Below, in pieces: positions 6,060-12,756 of a DNA stretch of 12,838 nt; the first letter of the stretch is position 1, and each line of letters opens with the position of its first letter. The translations under genes were made by a program, and so were the position numbers. The stretch is from NCBI GenBank assembly GCA_910586305.1, contig CAJUGS010000050.1, positions 1 through 12,838 of the forward strand, read 5' to 3'. The notes below the pieces were generated by a model that saw only the letters and a program-made list of their open reading frames with translations, was not told the origin of the DNA and did not search any database. Origin of the DNA: an uncultured Duncaniella sp. (GTDB lineage Bacteria > Bacteroidota > Bacteroidia > Bacteroidales > Muribaculaceae).

Positions 6060-7151
6060 ATGGGTTACCACAAAGTAAAGATAGGCGACGCGGTGAAGGT
6101 GGCTCTGTCGGTGGCAGTGTCGGCCGGACTTGTCGTGTGGCTCTTCCACAAAGTCGACTTCCACAAGGTCATGGCCATCATCAGAGAGGGCATAGACTAC
6201 CGCTACATCGCGGCCATGATGTTGCTGACGGTGCTGTCTCACGTCATCCGCGGTGTGCGCTGGGGCATCCAGCTGCGTGCGGCGGGCATCCCACGCATTC
6301 CCGTTCTGGCCGAGAGCGTCTCCATCTTCGGGGCCTATGCTCTCAATCTCGTGTTTCCGTTTCTTGGCGAGGCATGGCGGTGTGTCTACATCAGCGACCG
6401 CGAGAAGTGTGCGCTCTCCACGGTGGTGGGTACCGACCTGGGCGACCGCGCCTCGGACGGCCTCATGATACTGCTCCTGGTGGGCCTCACGACGGTGGTG
6501 GCTCGCGGAGCCATAGACAGCTTCCTCGACAGGTATCCTGCGGGAGAGGCCATAGACAGGGTGGTGGCCGACGGGACTGTGTGGCTCTGGATGCTCGCCG
6601 TCGCGGTTGTGTTTGCCATTGCCCACAGGCTTCTGCGCCACACGGCCTTCATAGGCGGCGTAGACAGATCGGCCCGCCGTATGTGGGACGGCTTCCGCGT
6701 GCTCTTCCACATGAAGGGCACCGGGCTCTATATCGTTCTGACATTCGGGATATGGATATGCTACTATCTGGAGACCTATGTGTGTTTCTTCGCCTTCCCC
6801 TTCACGCGCAGTCTCGTCACCGACGGCCACTGGGCTTTCGGACTCCTGCCGGGGCTGGTGGTGTTCGTGTTCGGATCGTGCAGCATGGGCATCCCCTCCG
6901 ACGGCGGTCTCGGAGCGTGGAATATAGCCGTGATGTTTGCCCTCAGCCTCTTCGGCATAAGCGACAGCGAGGGTGCGGCCTATTCCATCATCTGCTGGAG
7001 CTTCCAGGCCCTTATGCTCGTGGCCTGCGGAATCTTCAGCGCGGGCTACATCATGGCCTCGCGCCGCCATGCGAGGGGGGCTTCTACCGTTCCTTCATCT
7101 CGGGGAGATGCCAGCCGTAGTGGAGAGCGCCCCAGCGCAGGAAGAGAATGA
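6060..7151 (+). CDS. Flippase-like integral membrane protein (LPG synthase transmembrane domain family)
   Basis: A 363-aa inner-membrane protein with about eight or nine hydrophobic segments (near 12-30, 48-63, 83-102, 133-150, 174-189, 221-236, 259-274, 286-300 and 308-334). Motifs typical of the lysylphosphatidylglycerol-synthase transmembrane family (PF03706) are visible: FPFLGEAWR at 99-107 with Glu104 and Arg107, GTDLGDRASD at 124-133, and IPSDGGLGAWN at 278-288. Family members move or modify lipids or polyprenyl-linked sugars, but there is no lysyl-transferase domain here, so the substrate is unknown. The C-terminal 22 or so residues are Ser/Arg/Gly-rich and are encoded by DNA that also encodes the 3' end of the opposing TRIC gene (overlap 7084-7151). 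No promoter box is seen in the 81-base gap after the pseudouridine synthase; a strong hairpin fills it. Confidence 0.88.
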   Translation: MGYHKVKIGDAVKVALSVAVSAGLVVWLFHKVDFHKVMAIIREGIDYRYIAAMMLLTVLSHVIRGVRWGIQLRAAGIPRIPVLAESVSIFGAYALNLVFPFLGEAWRCVYISDREKCALSTVVGTDLGDRASDGLMILLLVGLTTVVARGAIDSFLDRYPAGEAIDRVVADGTVWLWMLAVAVVFAIAHRLLRHTAFIGGVDRSARRMWDGFRVLFHMKGTGLYIVLTFGIWICYYLETYVCFFAFPFTRSLVTDGHWAFGLLPGLVVFVFGSCSMGIPSDGGLGAWNIAVMFALSLFGISDSEGAAYSIICWSFQALMLVACGIFSAGYIMASRRHARGASTVPSSRGDASRSGERPSAGRE

Positions 7152-7698
7152 CCGTCGCGCAACAGATCTGCTGGACTATGGCGCTGCCGCCCGCGGCCTC
7201 GACGAGCCAGTAGACGAGCCCGCCCCCGAGGCAGGCCGTGGCGTAGATGTCCTTGCGGAAGAAGAGCGGCTCCTCGTTGATGAGCACGTCGCGCAGCACT
7301 CCGCCGAACGATCCGGTGATCATACCCATTATCATGGCCACCCACATGGGAAATCCGTAGGCCAGGCTCTTCTGTATACCTGTGATCACGAACAGCGCCA
7401 GGCCCACGGCGTCGAACATGAAGAGCGACCGCGAGTCGGAGGTCAGGACGCGCTTGAACATCACCACTATGGCAAATGCGAGTCCCGTCACGGCAAGATA
7501 CATCCACGAGGCCATCCAGAACACCGGGGCGCCGAGAAGCAGGTCGCGTATCGTGCCGCCTCCGATGGCTGTCACGACTCCCACCGTGTAGGCTCCGAAC
7601 CAGTCGAATCTCTTGCGGGCGGCCAGACGTATGCCGCTGACGGCAAAGGCCAGTGTGCCTATGACCTCTATGATAAAGTAAAGGGTGGATTCCATCAT
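7084..7698 (-). CDS. TRIC-family (UPF0126/YicG-like) cation channel
   Basis: A 204-aa membrane protein built of two homologous three-helix halves. Each half carries the family's glycine-rich signature: GGGTIRDLLLG at 46-56 and GGVLRDVL at 132-139. Bacterial TRIC proteins form trimeric monovalent-cation channels; the family match is clear, the physiological role is not. The start ATG (7698) overlaps the nth stop codon in the sequence ATGA, showing translational coupling. A second ATG follows immediately at 7695. It is the last gene of the minus-strand series, and its 3' end runs 68 bases into the flippase gene coming from the other side. I see no terminator for it within that overlap. Confidence 0.93.
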   Translation of the reverse strand: MMESTLYFIIEVIGTLAFAVSGIRLAARKRFDWFGAYTVGVVTAIGGGTIRDLLLGAPVFWMASWMYLAVTGLAFAIVVMFKRVLTSDSRSLFMFDAVGLALFVITGIQKSLAYGFPMWVAMIMGMITGSFGGVLRDVLINEEPLFFRKDIYATACLGGGLVYWLVEAAGGSAIVQQICCATVILFLRWGALHYGWHLPEMKER

Positions 7699-8342
7699 TG
7701 TTTAGAAGTGGCTTTTAGATAGTGGCGGCACACCGCGGTGAGTCCGCAGTTGAGACAGTCGGGACGGCGTGCCTTGCAGACATATCGCCCGTGGAGTATG
7801 AGCCAGTGGTGGGCCTTGGGTATTACCTCGGCCGGGATATGCCTCATCAGTGCCTTTTCTGTGGCCAGAGGTGTCTTGCTCCCTGTGGTGAGCCCTATGC
7901 GCTCGCTCACTCGGAACACGTGGGTGTCGACCGCCATGGCCGAGCGTCCGTAGACCACGGCGAGTATCACATTGGCAGTCTTGCGCCCTACACCGGGGAG
8001 CGACATGAGCGAGTCGATATCCGATGGCACCTCGCCGCCATACTCTTCCACGAGTCTGCGGGCCATCCCCGAGAGAGAGCGGGCCTTGTTGTTGGGATAG
8101 GACACGCTCTTGATATAGACGTAGATGTCATCGGTCGAGGCTGCTGCCAGGGCCTCGGGCGTAGGGAAGGCCTCGAAGAGGGCCGGAGTCACCATGTTGA
8201 CGCGCTTGTCGGTACACTGGGCCGACAGAATTACTGCCACGAGGAGCTGGAAGGGGTTGGAATAGTGCAATTCGGTCTCGGCCACGGGCATCGCGGCCTC
8301 AAACCATTCGAGCACACGGCGGTAGCGTTCTTTCAGAGTCAT
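7695..8342 (-). CDS. nth: Endonuclease III (DNA glycosylase/AP lyase)
   Basis: Base-excision repair enzyme that removes oxidised pyrimidines and cuts at abasic sites. The 215-aa protein shows the helix-hairpin-helix LPGVGRKTANVIL at 115-127 with the catalytic Lys121, the catalytic Asp139 in VDTHVFRV, and a complete 4Fe-4S loop C-x6-C-x2-C-x5-C (C189, C196, C199, C205). Length is normal for the family. It begins 3 bases after the crcB stop codon (TAAAGCATG on the minus strand) and ends in an ATGA overlap with the TRIC gene, so the three genes are one transcription unit. Confidence 0.97.
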   Translation of the reverse strand: MTLKERYRRVLEWFEAAMPVAETELHYSNPFQLLVAVILSAQCTDKRVNMVTPALFEAFPTPEALAAASTDDIYVYIKSVSYPNNKARSLSGMARRLVEEYGGEVPSDIDSLMSLPGVGRKTANVILAVVYGRSAMAVDTHVFRVSERIGLTTGSKTPLATEKALMRHIPAEVIPKAHHWLILHGRYVCKARRPDCLNCGLTAVCRHYLKATSKQ

Positions 8343-8345
8343 GCT

Positions 8346-8729
8346 TTACAGACGTTCGATGAGTTTTCCCGTCCCGGCACATCCCGCCGTGAAGGCTGCG
8401 AAGCCTCCGGCCAGGGTGACGAGCAGATACACGGCCACCGTCCGGTACTCGCCCGAGCGCAGCAGCGTGGCCGCGTCGAGCATGAAGGTGGAGTAGGTTG
8501 TGAAGCCTCCGAGAAATCCGGTGACACACAGCAGCCTCAGCTCCGCGTCCGCGACACGGCGCTCAAAGACGGTGGCGGCTATTCCTATCAGCAGGCAGCC
8601 GAGAATGTTGACGGCCACTGTGGGCCATGTCTTGTCGGTAGCGAGAGCCGGAATGTGCTGCACGGCATAGCGCGCCACACTCCCTGCAGCCCCTCCGAGG
8701 GCCACTGCGAGACAGCCTGAAAGTGTCAT
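8346..8729 (-). CDS. crcB: Fluoride ion channel CrcB/Fluc
   Basis: A 127-aa four-helix membrane protein that exports fluoride as a dual-topology dimer. Visible marks: GGAAGSVARY at 12-21, the pore Asn41 in VNILGCLLIG, and GFLGGFTTYSTF at 71-82, with the Phe and Ser/Thr residues that line the ion path and the central sodium site in this family. Only one copy is present, consistent with the homodimeric type. It follows pheS after 32 bases without an obvious promoter and precedes nth by 3 bases. No fluoride riboswitch is recognisable in the 32-base gap, so expression probably follows pheS. Confidence 0.96.
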   Translation of the reverse strand: MTLSGCLAVALGGAAGSVARYAVQHIPALATDKTWPTVAVNILGCLLIGIAATVFERRVADAELRLLCVTGFLGGFTTYSTFMLDAATLLRSGEYRTVAVYLLVTLAGGFAAFTAGCAGTGKLIERL

Positions 8730-8761
8730 TGCCGACGGCTACGGGATTTGTGACGAGGTGG

Positions 8762-9781
8762 TTATCGGGCCGAGGTGAACTCCTCGAGGAAGCGGACATC
8801 GTTCTCCGAGAACATACGGAGGTCTTTCACCTGGTACTTGAGGTTGGTGATGCGCTCCACACCCATTCCGAGGGCGAATCCGCTGTACTTCTTCGAGTCA
8901 ATGCCACAGGCCTCGAGCACGTTGGGGTCTACCATGCCGCATCCGAGAATCTCCACCCATCCTGTGTGCTTGCAGAACGAGCATCCCTTGCCTCCGCAGA
9001 GGTTGCAGGAGATGTCCATCTCGGCCGAGGGCTCGGTGAAGGGGAAGTAGCTTGGACGCAGTCTGATTTTGGTGTCGGGTCCGAACATCTCGCGGGCGAA
9101 GTAGAGCAGCGTCTGGCGAAGGTCGGCATACGAGACGTTCTCGTTGACATAGAGAGCTTCCACCTGGTGGAAGAAGCAGTGAGCACGGGCTGAGATGGCC
9201 TCGTTGCGATACACGCGTCCCGGGCATATGATGCGGATGGGTGGCTGTGTGGTCTCCATCACTCGGCTCTGCACCGACGATGTGTGGGTGCGCAGCAGCA
9301 CGTCGGGGTTTCTGCTGATGAAGAATGTGTCCTGCATATCGCGGGCAGGATGGTCTTCGGCAAAGTTGAGCGACGAGAACACGTGCCAGTCGTCCTCGAT
9401 TTCCGGCCCCTCGGCCACGGTGAATCCCAGGCGCGAGAAAATGGCGATGATTTCGTCTTTGACCAGCGACAGTGGGTGGCGTGTGCCCAGAGGCATCGGG
9501 GCTGCGGTGCGGGTCAGGTCGAGGTCGGTGTCGACGGTGTCCACATTCTCAAGCGCCTCCTTGAGCGATGCTATGCGCTCGGTGGCAAGGGTCTTGAGCT
9601 CGTTGAGCTTCTGGCCCAGCTCGCGCTTCTGCTCGGCCGGCACTGTGCGGAAGTCCTGCATGAGGGTGCTGATTTCGCCCTTCTTGCTTAGATATTTTAT
9701 GCGGAGAGCCTCCACTTCGGACAGGCTGGCTGCCGAGAGGCCTTCGATTTCGGATCGGAGTTGGTCTATCTTTTCAATCAT
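8762..9781 (-). CDS. pheS: Phenylalanine-tRNA ligase alpha subunit
   Basis: Catalytic subunit of the alpha2-beta2 phenylalanyl-tRNA synthetase. The 339-aa protein begins with the coiled-coil tRNA-binding arm (about 1-85), followed by the class II core: THTSSVQ at 165-171, motif 2 with RVYRNE at 189-194 and FFHQVE at 203-208, the phenylalanine pocket YFPFTEPSAE at 245-254, and motif 3 GMGVERITNLKY at 305-316. A CxxC-x4-CxxC knuckle (C259, C262, C267, C270) lies between the pocket and motif 3, as in Bacillus-type PheS. The pheT partner is not in this window. A TAATTTTG box ends 4 bases before the ATG, so the mRNA may be leaderless or nearly so. Confidence 0.98.
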   Translation of the reverse strand: MIEKIDQLRSEIEGLSAASLSEVEALRIKYLSKKGEISTLMQDFRTVPAEQKRELGQKLNELKTLATERIASLKEALENVDTVDTDLDLTRTAAPMPLGTRHPLSLVKDEIIAIFSRLGFTVAEGPEIEDDWHVFSSLNFAEDHPARDMQDTFFISRNPDVLLRTHTSSVQSRVMETTQPPIRIICPGRVYRNEAISARAHCFFHQVEALYVNENVSYADLRQTLLYFAREMFGPDTKIRLRPSYFPFTEPSAEMDISCNLCGGKGCSFCKHTGWVEILGCGMVDPNVLEACGIDSKKYSGFALGMGVERITNLKYQVKDLRMFSENDVRFLEEFTSAR

Positions 9782-9785
9782 GGTG

Positions 9786-9793
9786 CAAAATTA
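9786..9793 (-). promoter_or_regulatory. -7 box directly before pheS
   Basis: TAATTTTG on the minus strand fits TAnnTTTG and lies in the 29-base gap between the lgt stop and the pheS start. Transcription would begin at about the A of the pheS ATG. No clear -33 element is present, because the upstream bases are the A-rich end of lgt. Confidence 0.5.
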
Positions 9794-9810
9794 CAAAATT
9801 CCCCGCTTAC

Positions 9811-10677
9811 TTATCGTTTTTTTTTCGTGGTTTTTTCCTCGTCGGCAAAGCGGTCGGGGAAGTCGATGCTCACCGGCGGGCGACGCATGGCGTAGACCAC
9901 CAGCGCGAGGCCTGCGATGATGAACGGCAGGCTGAGCCACTGGCCCATGTTGAGGACCATGTTCTGCTCGAAGGCCACCTGGGGGTTCTTGATGAACTCT
10001 ATGAGGAAGCGGGGCACGAAGATGCCAAGGAAGAACACTCCGAAGATGAGCCCCGGACGTGTCTCGGCGTTCTTCTTCCAGTACATCCACATCAGCAGGC
10101 CAAACAGCGCGAAGTAGCATATGGCTTCGTAGATCTGTGTCGGATGGCAGGCCTGTCCGTAGTAGAGCTCGTGCCACTCGCGCGAACGCAGAAACATGAA
10201 GCCCCACGGCAGGGTGGTGGCATGGCCGAATATCTCGGAGTTCATGAGGTTGCCGAGGCGTATCAGTCCGCCGACAAGCGCTATCGGAATCACAAGCCTG
10301 TCGAAAGTCCACAGCGGGCTGCGGCGTGTCGTGATGAGCGAGTAGAGCAGCACGCCGATGATGATGCCTATCGTGCCTCCGTGGCTGGCGAGGCCTCCGT
10401 GCCACACATAGAGAATCTCAATGGGATTGTCGCGGTAGGCCTCCCACTCGTAGAAGAACACATGGCCGAGACGTGCGCCTATGATAGTGCCTGCCACGGT
10501 CCACATCAGAAGCAGCCCGAGCCAGCGCTCGGGAGCGCCCTCGTGGCGGTATATGCGGGCCTCGATCTCGTAGCCCACGAGGAATCCCACCATGAAGGCG
10601 AGACTGTACCAGCGTATTGCAACAGGGCCGATGTGAAACCACACGGGGTCGGCCGTCCAGGTAATAAAGTCGAGCAT
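9811..10677 (-). CDS. lgt: Prolipoprotein diacylglyceryl transferase
   Basis: Inner-membrane enzyme that transfers diacylglycerol from phosphatidylglycerol to the lipobox cysteine of prolipoproteins, the first step of lipoprotein maturation. The 288-aa product has about seven hydrophobic segments. It shows the family signature GGLIRLGNLMNSEIFG at 136-151 (Arg140, Asn143, Asn146, Glu148), the conserved His93 in WHGGLASHGG, and HPTQIYEA in the later loop. The frame is open to a TTG at 10695, but that codon lies in the -7 box at complement 10693-10700, so the ATG at 10677 is the start. The C-terminal tail is Lys-rich, with three lysines encoded by nine consecutive A residues just before the stop. 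It precedes pheS by 29 bases and is divergent from the DUF695 gene. Confidence 0.97.
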   Translation of the reverse strand: MLDFITWTADPVWFHIGPVAIRWYSLAFMVGFLVGYEIEARIYRHEGAPERWLGLLLMWTVAGTIIGARLGHVFFYEWEAYRDNPIEILYVWHGGLASHGGTIGIIIGVLLYSLITTRRSPLWTFDRLVIPIALVGGLIRLGNLMNSEIFGHATTLPWGFMFLRSREWHELYYGQACHPTQIYEAICYFALFGLLMWMYWKKNAETRPGLIFGVFFLGIFVPRFLIEFIKNPQVAFEQNMVLNMGQWLSLPFIIAGLALVVYAMRRPPVSIDFPDRFADEEKTTKKKR

Positions 10678-10692
10678 AACTTGATTTTTGTG

Positions 10693-10700
10693 CAAAATTA
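10693..10700 (-). promoter_or_regulatory. -7 promoter box of lgt
   Basis: TAATTTTG on the minus strand, an exact TAnnTTTG match, about 15 bases before the lgt ATG. It predicts a leader of roughly 9 nt and excludes the overlapping TTG as start codon. Confidence 0.6.
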
Positions 10701-10733
10701 CTTTAAAACGTGGTGGAAATCAAAAATCTTCCT

Positions 10734-10741
10734 TATTTTTG
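10734..10741 (+). promoter_or_regulatory. -7 promoter box of the DUF695 gene
   Basis: TATTTTTG fits TAnnTTTG and lies 24 bases before the ATG at 10766. It is divergent from the lgt box 33 bases away, so the two promoters share one short regulatory region. A clear -33 element is lacking. Confidence 0.55.
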
Positions 10742-10765
10742 CTAAAAATTAACACGACAGACTTT

Positions 10766-11197
10766 ATGGAAACTGGAATATGGTGGACAGCGCCCGCAGA
10801 GAGCGAGTCGGGACGTCTGATTATGGTCACCGGGCGCAAGGATGTGGAGAAGTTCCGCTCCAACCCGCGGTTCGGAATACGCATCGAGGTGACATGGAAG
10901 TATACCCCGGCCTCCGACGGAATGCCGTCCGAGGAAGAGTCGGAGACAATGGAGCAGGTGCAGGAAGCCCTCCAGGAGGTGCTCCGGAAAGACCCCGTGG
11001 CTGTGCTCACCGGAATATACACCGGCGACGGAAGCCGCGACTGGGTGTTTTACTCCCTCTCTACCCACATCTTCGGCAAGAAGCTCAATGAGGCTCTTGA
11101 GCCGTTTCCCCTGCTCCCGATCACGGTCTACTGTGAGAACGACCCGCAGTGGGAGGAGTATGACGAAATGTCGAGGGCCGAAATAAACCTCGACTGA
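10766..11197 (+). CDS. DUF695-domain protein
   Basis: A small acidic cytoplasmic protein (143 aa) of unknown function. The DUF695 pattern covers most of it: a beta-rich start (GRLIMVTGRKDVEKF), IRIEVTWKY followed by DGMPSEEESETMEQVQEAL at 51-69, then VLTGIYTGDGSRDWVFYS at 80-97 and the terminal YCENDPQWEEYDEM at 122-135, where this family usually has DPxWxxY. No signal peptide or membrane segment is seen. The frame is open upstream to 10688, but the promoter box at 10734-10741 and the conserved length favour the ATG at 10766. No partner gene is adjacent on its strand. Family match is likely; function is unknown. Confidence 0.85.
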   Translation: METGIWWTAPAESESGRLIMVTGRKDVEKFRSNPRFGIRIEVTWKYTPASDGMPSEEESETMEQVQEALQEVLRKDPVAVLTGIYTGDGSRDWVFYSLSTHIFGKKLNEALEPFPLLPITVYCENDPQWEEYDEMSRAEINLD

Positions 11198-11224
11198 CAG
11201 GGCCGACCGACGGTCCGGACGATA

Positions 11225-11259
11225 GAAAAGCGGTTTGCGACGTTATGCCGCAAACCGCT
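11225..11259 (-). terminator. Rho-independent terminator (minus strand)
   Basis: AGCGGTTTGCG (11229-11239) and CGCAAACCGCT (11249-11259) form a perfect 11-bp stem with a 9-nt loop. On the minus strand it is followed by TTTCTATC; on the + strand by CCTCACG. It therefore ends a minus-strand transcript, though it may also help to stop transcripts of the DUF695 gene that converge on it. Confidence 0.8.
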
Positions 11260-11409
11260 CCTCACGTTTCAACTATTTATTTATGAGAGCCTCAGTACCC
11301 AGTTTCACAACTCGATAAAGAGGACGAGGGATGCAGTTCTCACATGGGCGGCAGGAGTCGGTCCCCTTTCCGCCTCATGTACTTATAAAACAATCCTCAG
11401 CTCCTTTTT
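11229..11409 (-). ncRNA. Candidate structured non-coding RNA with its own terminator
   Basis: Read on the minus strand, this gene-free stretch folds well. ACATG plus GGCGG (11369-11379) pairs with CCGCC plus CATGT (11342-11351) with one bulged A. Inside, AGGGG pairs with CTCCT around a 5-nt loop. An outer helix joins AAGGAGCTGAGGAT (11393-11406) to ATCCCTCGTCCTCTT (11318-11332) with two G-U pairs, two mismatches and a bulge. The G-U pairs become A-C clashes on the other strand, so the minus strand is favoured. The RNA ends at a perfect 11-bp terminator stem followed by T residues. A frame of about 33 codons runs through it, but it opens after a TGA without any start codon and is probably not translated. 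I do not recognise the family; 6S-like or another regulatory RNA is possible. Confidence 0.42.
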
Positions 11410-11422
11410 TCCTGTCCCGTTA

Positions 11423-11460
11423 CAGCTAAAAGTGATTAAAAATCCCTAATCACATAGCTG
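11423..11460. repeat. Interrupted palindrome, possible operator
   Basis: CAGCTA (11423-11428) and GTGATTA (11432-11438) are mirrored by TAATCAC (11447-11453) and TAGCTG (11455-11460), giving 13 paired positions around an 8-base centre. Neither side has a T run, so it is not a terminator. It lies just upstream of the candidate minus-strand RNA and could be its operator or part of a longer transcript. Confidence 0.5.
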
Positions 11461-11501
11461 TGGCACATCACCTTGGAAGCCATCCACTGCGAAACGGCGC
11501 A

Positions 11502-11539
11502 TAAAGATAAAAGAGACAGCCCGGCAGGGTTGCCTCTTT
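11502..11539 (-). terminator. Terminator of the radical SAM gene
   Basis: On the minus strand AAAGAGGCAACC (11528-11539) pairs with GGCTGTCTCTTT (11510-11521), with one G-U and one A-C position and a CTGCCG loop, followed by TTATCTTTAT. It lies 35 bases after the stop codon of the SPASM gene. TATCTTTA (11502-11509) within the tail is also one mismatch from a -7 box and could start the RNA downstream. Confidence 0.65.
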
Positions 11540-11573
11540 GTCGTGATTATGCCACGTCCTTTGGATACTGAAA

Positions 11574-12617
11574 TCAGTAGAGATGGATGAAGTGGCACTT
11601 TTCGCAGAAGGCGGGAGGAGTCCCGTTTATCCAGGCCGCGCGGAAGTTCCTGGCCTGTTCGCTGTTGATGACTTCTCTAATGCTGCGGCCGTTGACATTG
11701 CCAAATGTTGCCTCCTTTGGGAAGGGTTTGGCGCAGCATGGCGGCACTTCTCCGTCGTGATTGATCTGGAAATGATTCCAAATGAGAGGACACGCCTTCC
11801 TACCCCTCTCTGTCGGCAGCTCAAGTCCTGTGATTTCTATGTCCGGGAATTCCCTGGCGCATTCCATGGTCTTGGCAAGTAACTGGCCATATTCCTTCGA
11901 GCGGTAAAAATCATAGTAGGACGTGTCTGTGTCAGTGACGCTCGCGAGATTGAAATAGTTGAAATTGATATACTTGATATTGTGGCGGTCCGCAAATCTG
12001 ATTACATCGCTCATCATCATGAAGTTTTCCTTTGTGATAACCATATTCAGCATGATGTCGATATCCGAATTGCAAACGAGTGATTCCAGCTCCGTTATGT
12101 TCTTTTCCAGCAGCTCAAAAGAACCGCCCTTCCTTATCAGCTCATAGCCTTCGCCTACTCCGTCGATGGAGACCTGTATCGTATCAAGATAAGGCATCAC
12201 CGGCTTTATTCGGTCTGTGAAGTCTGCAAAGTTGGCGTTGGTCGATATGAAAATGACGATGTCCTTCTTCTTTGACTTGATATATGCTGCGACTTCCTTG
12301 AGATTTGGCGCAAAAAGAGTCTCTCCCATCCCCGTCAGGCCGATTGACTGCAGATAGGGATACGCATGGTCTACAATCTCCTTTGCCAACGATGTATCCA
12401 TATTGCCGATATTCATTTTCTTCCCGTAGTCATGTTCTCGCGGACAGGTGATGCAGCGCAGGTTGCATTTATTCGTGAGTTCAAGCATCAGAGTCGTAGG
12501 GTGTGGAAGGTCGATGGATGCGTCATGCTTATATCGCCCGCGTAGGGTTTTACAGAGGTTCCCGGTAAATTTGAAAAGGTTCTTATTGATTCTAAGGCCT
12601 TTTATTATCTTTGCCAT
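11574..12617 (-). CDS. Radical SAM protein with C-terminal SPASM-type domain
   Basis: An iron-sulfur enzyme that cleaves S-adenosylmethionine to start a radical reaction on an unknown substrate. In the 347-aa form the core cluster motif is CNLRCITC (C51, C55, C58) and the glycine-rich GLTGMGE follows near 85. The C-terminal region has C276, C294-C295 and a final CxxC (C338, C341), a common SPASM variant holding an auxiliary cluster. Enzymes of this shape act on peptides or sugars, but no precursor peptide gene is visible nearby. The frame is open to 12716, yet that ATG lies inside the tmRNA terminator. ATGs at 12644 and 12617 remain; 12617 has AAAAGGAAA in front and is chosen, with 12644 (356 aa) possible. 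Two sampled 60-base lines within the gene have 37-40% GC against about 60% in pheS, suggesting transfer next to tmRNA. Confidence 0.9.
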   Translation of the reverse strand: MAKIIKGLRINKNLFKFTGNLCKTLRGRYKHDASIDLPHPTTLMLELTNKCNLRCITCPREHDYGKKMNIGNMDTSLAKEIVDHAYPYLQSIGLTGMGETLFAPNLKEVAAYIKSKKKDIVIFISTNANFADFTDRIKPVMPYLDTIQVSIDGVGEGYELIRKGGSFELLEKNITELESLVCNSDIDIMLNMVITKENFMMMSDVIRFADRHNIKYINFNYFNLASVTDTDTSYYDFYRSKEYGQLLAKTMECAREFPDIEITGLELPTERGRKACPLIWNHFQINHDGEVPPCCAKPFPKEATFGNVNGRSIREVINSEQARNFRAAWINGTPPAFCEKCHFIHLY

Positions 12618-12673
12618 ACGGCGCAATTTCCTTTTCGTTAGCATATCTGTTGGGTGGGATGGAGGTTGCCGAC

Positions 12674-12723
12674 AATAGAAAAGCACTTGATTCTGCAAAA
12701 CGTAGTGCATAATCAAGTGCTTT
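12674..12723 (-). terminator. tmRNA terminator
   Basis: A 13-bp perfect stem (12680-12692 with 12711-12723) with an 18-nt loop is followed on the minus strand by TTCTATT. It lies 34 bases past the tmRNA 3' end. The first ATGs of the open frame leading into the SPASM gene fall within it, which argues against those starts. Confidence 0.8.
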
Positions 12724-12756
12724 GTTGTCCTATCAGCCGGTGATTGGTGATTTAAG

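Noticed and set aside
5142..7070. Long minus-strand frames opposite the pseudouridine synthase and flippase genes
   Set aside because: His- and Arg-rich low-complexity translations with no domain, mirror frames of confident genes.
8730..8761. Fluoride riboswitch ahead of crcB
   Set aside because: The gap from pheS is only 32 bases, too short for the aptamer, and no matching fold was seen.
1..10700. GC-skew switch suggesting the replication terminus near topA
   Set aside because: Hand counts of sample lines show G over C on the + strand at 1-3400, C over G at about 4500-8400, but G over C again at 9000-10600. The change is local and not a clean single switch.
11271..11376. Small Cys-containing peptide (SCRPCENC) in the candidate RNA
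   Set aside because: The frame follows a TGA immediately and has no start codon before the cysteines; base pairing explains the sequence better.
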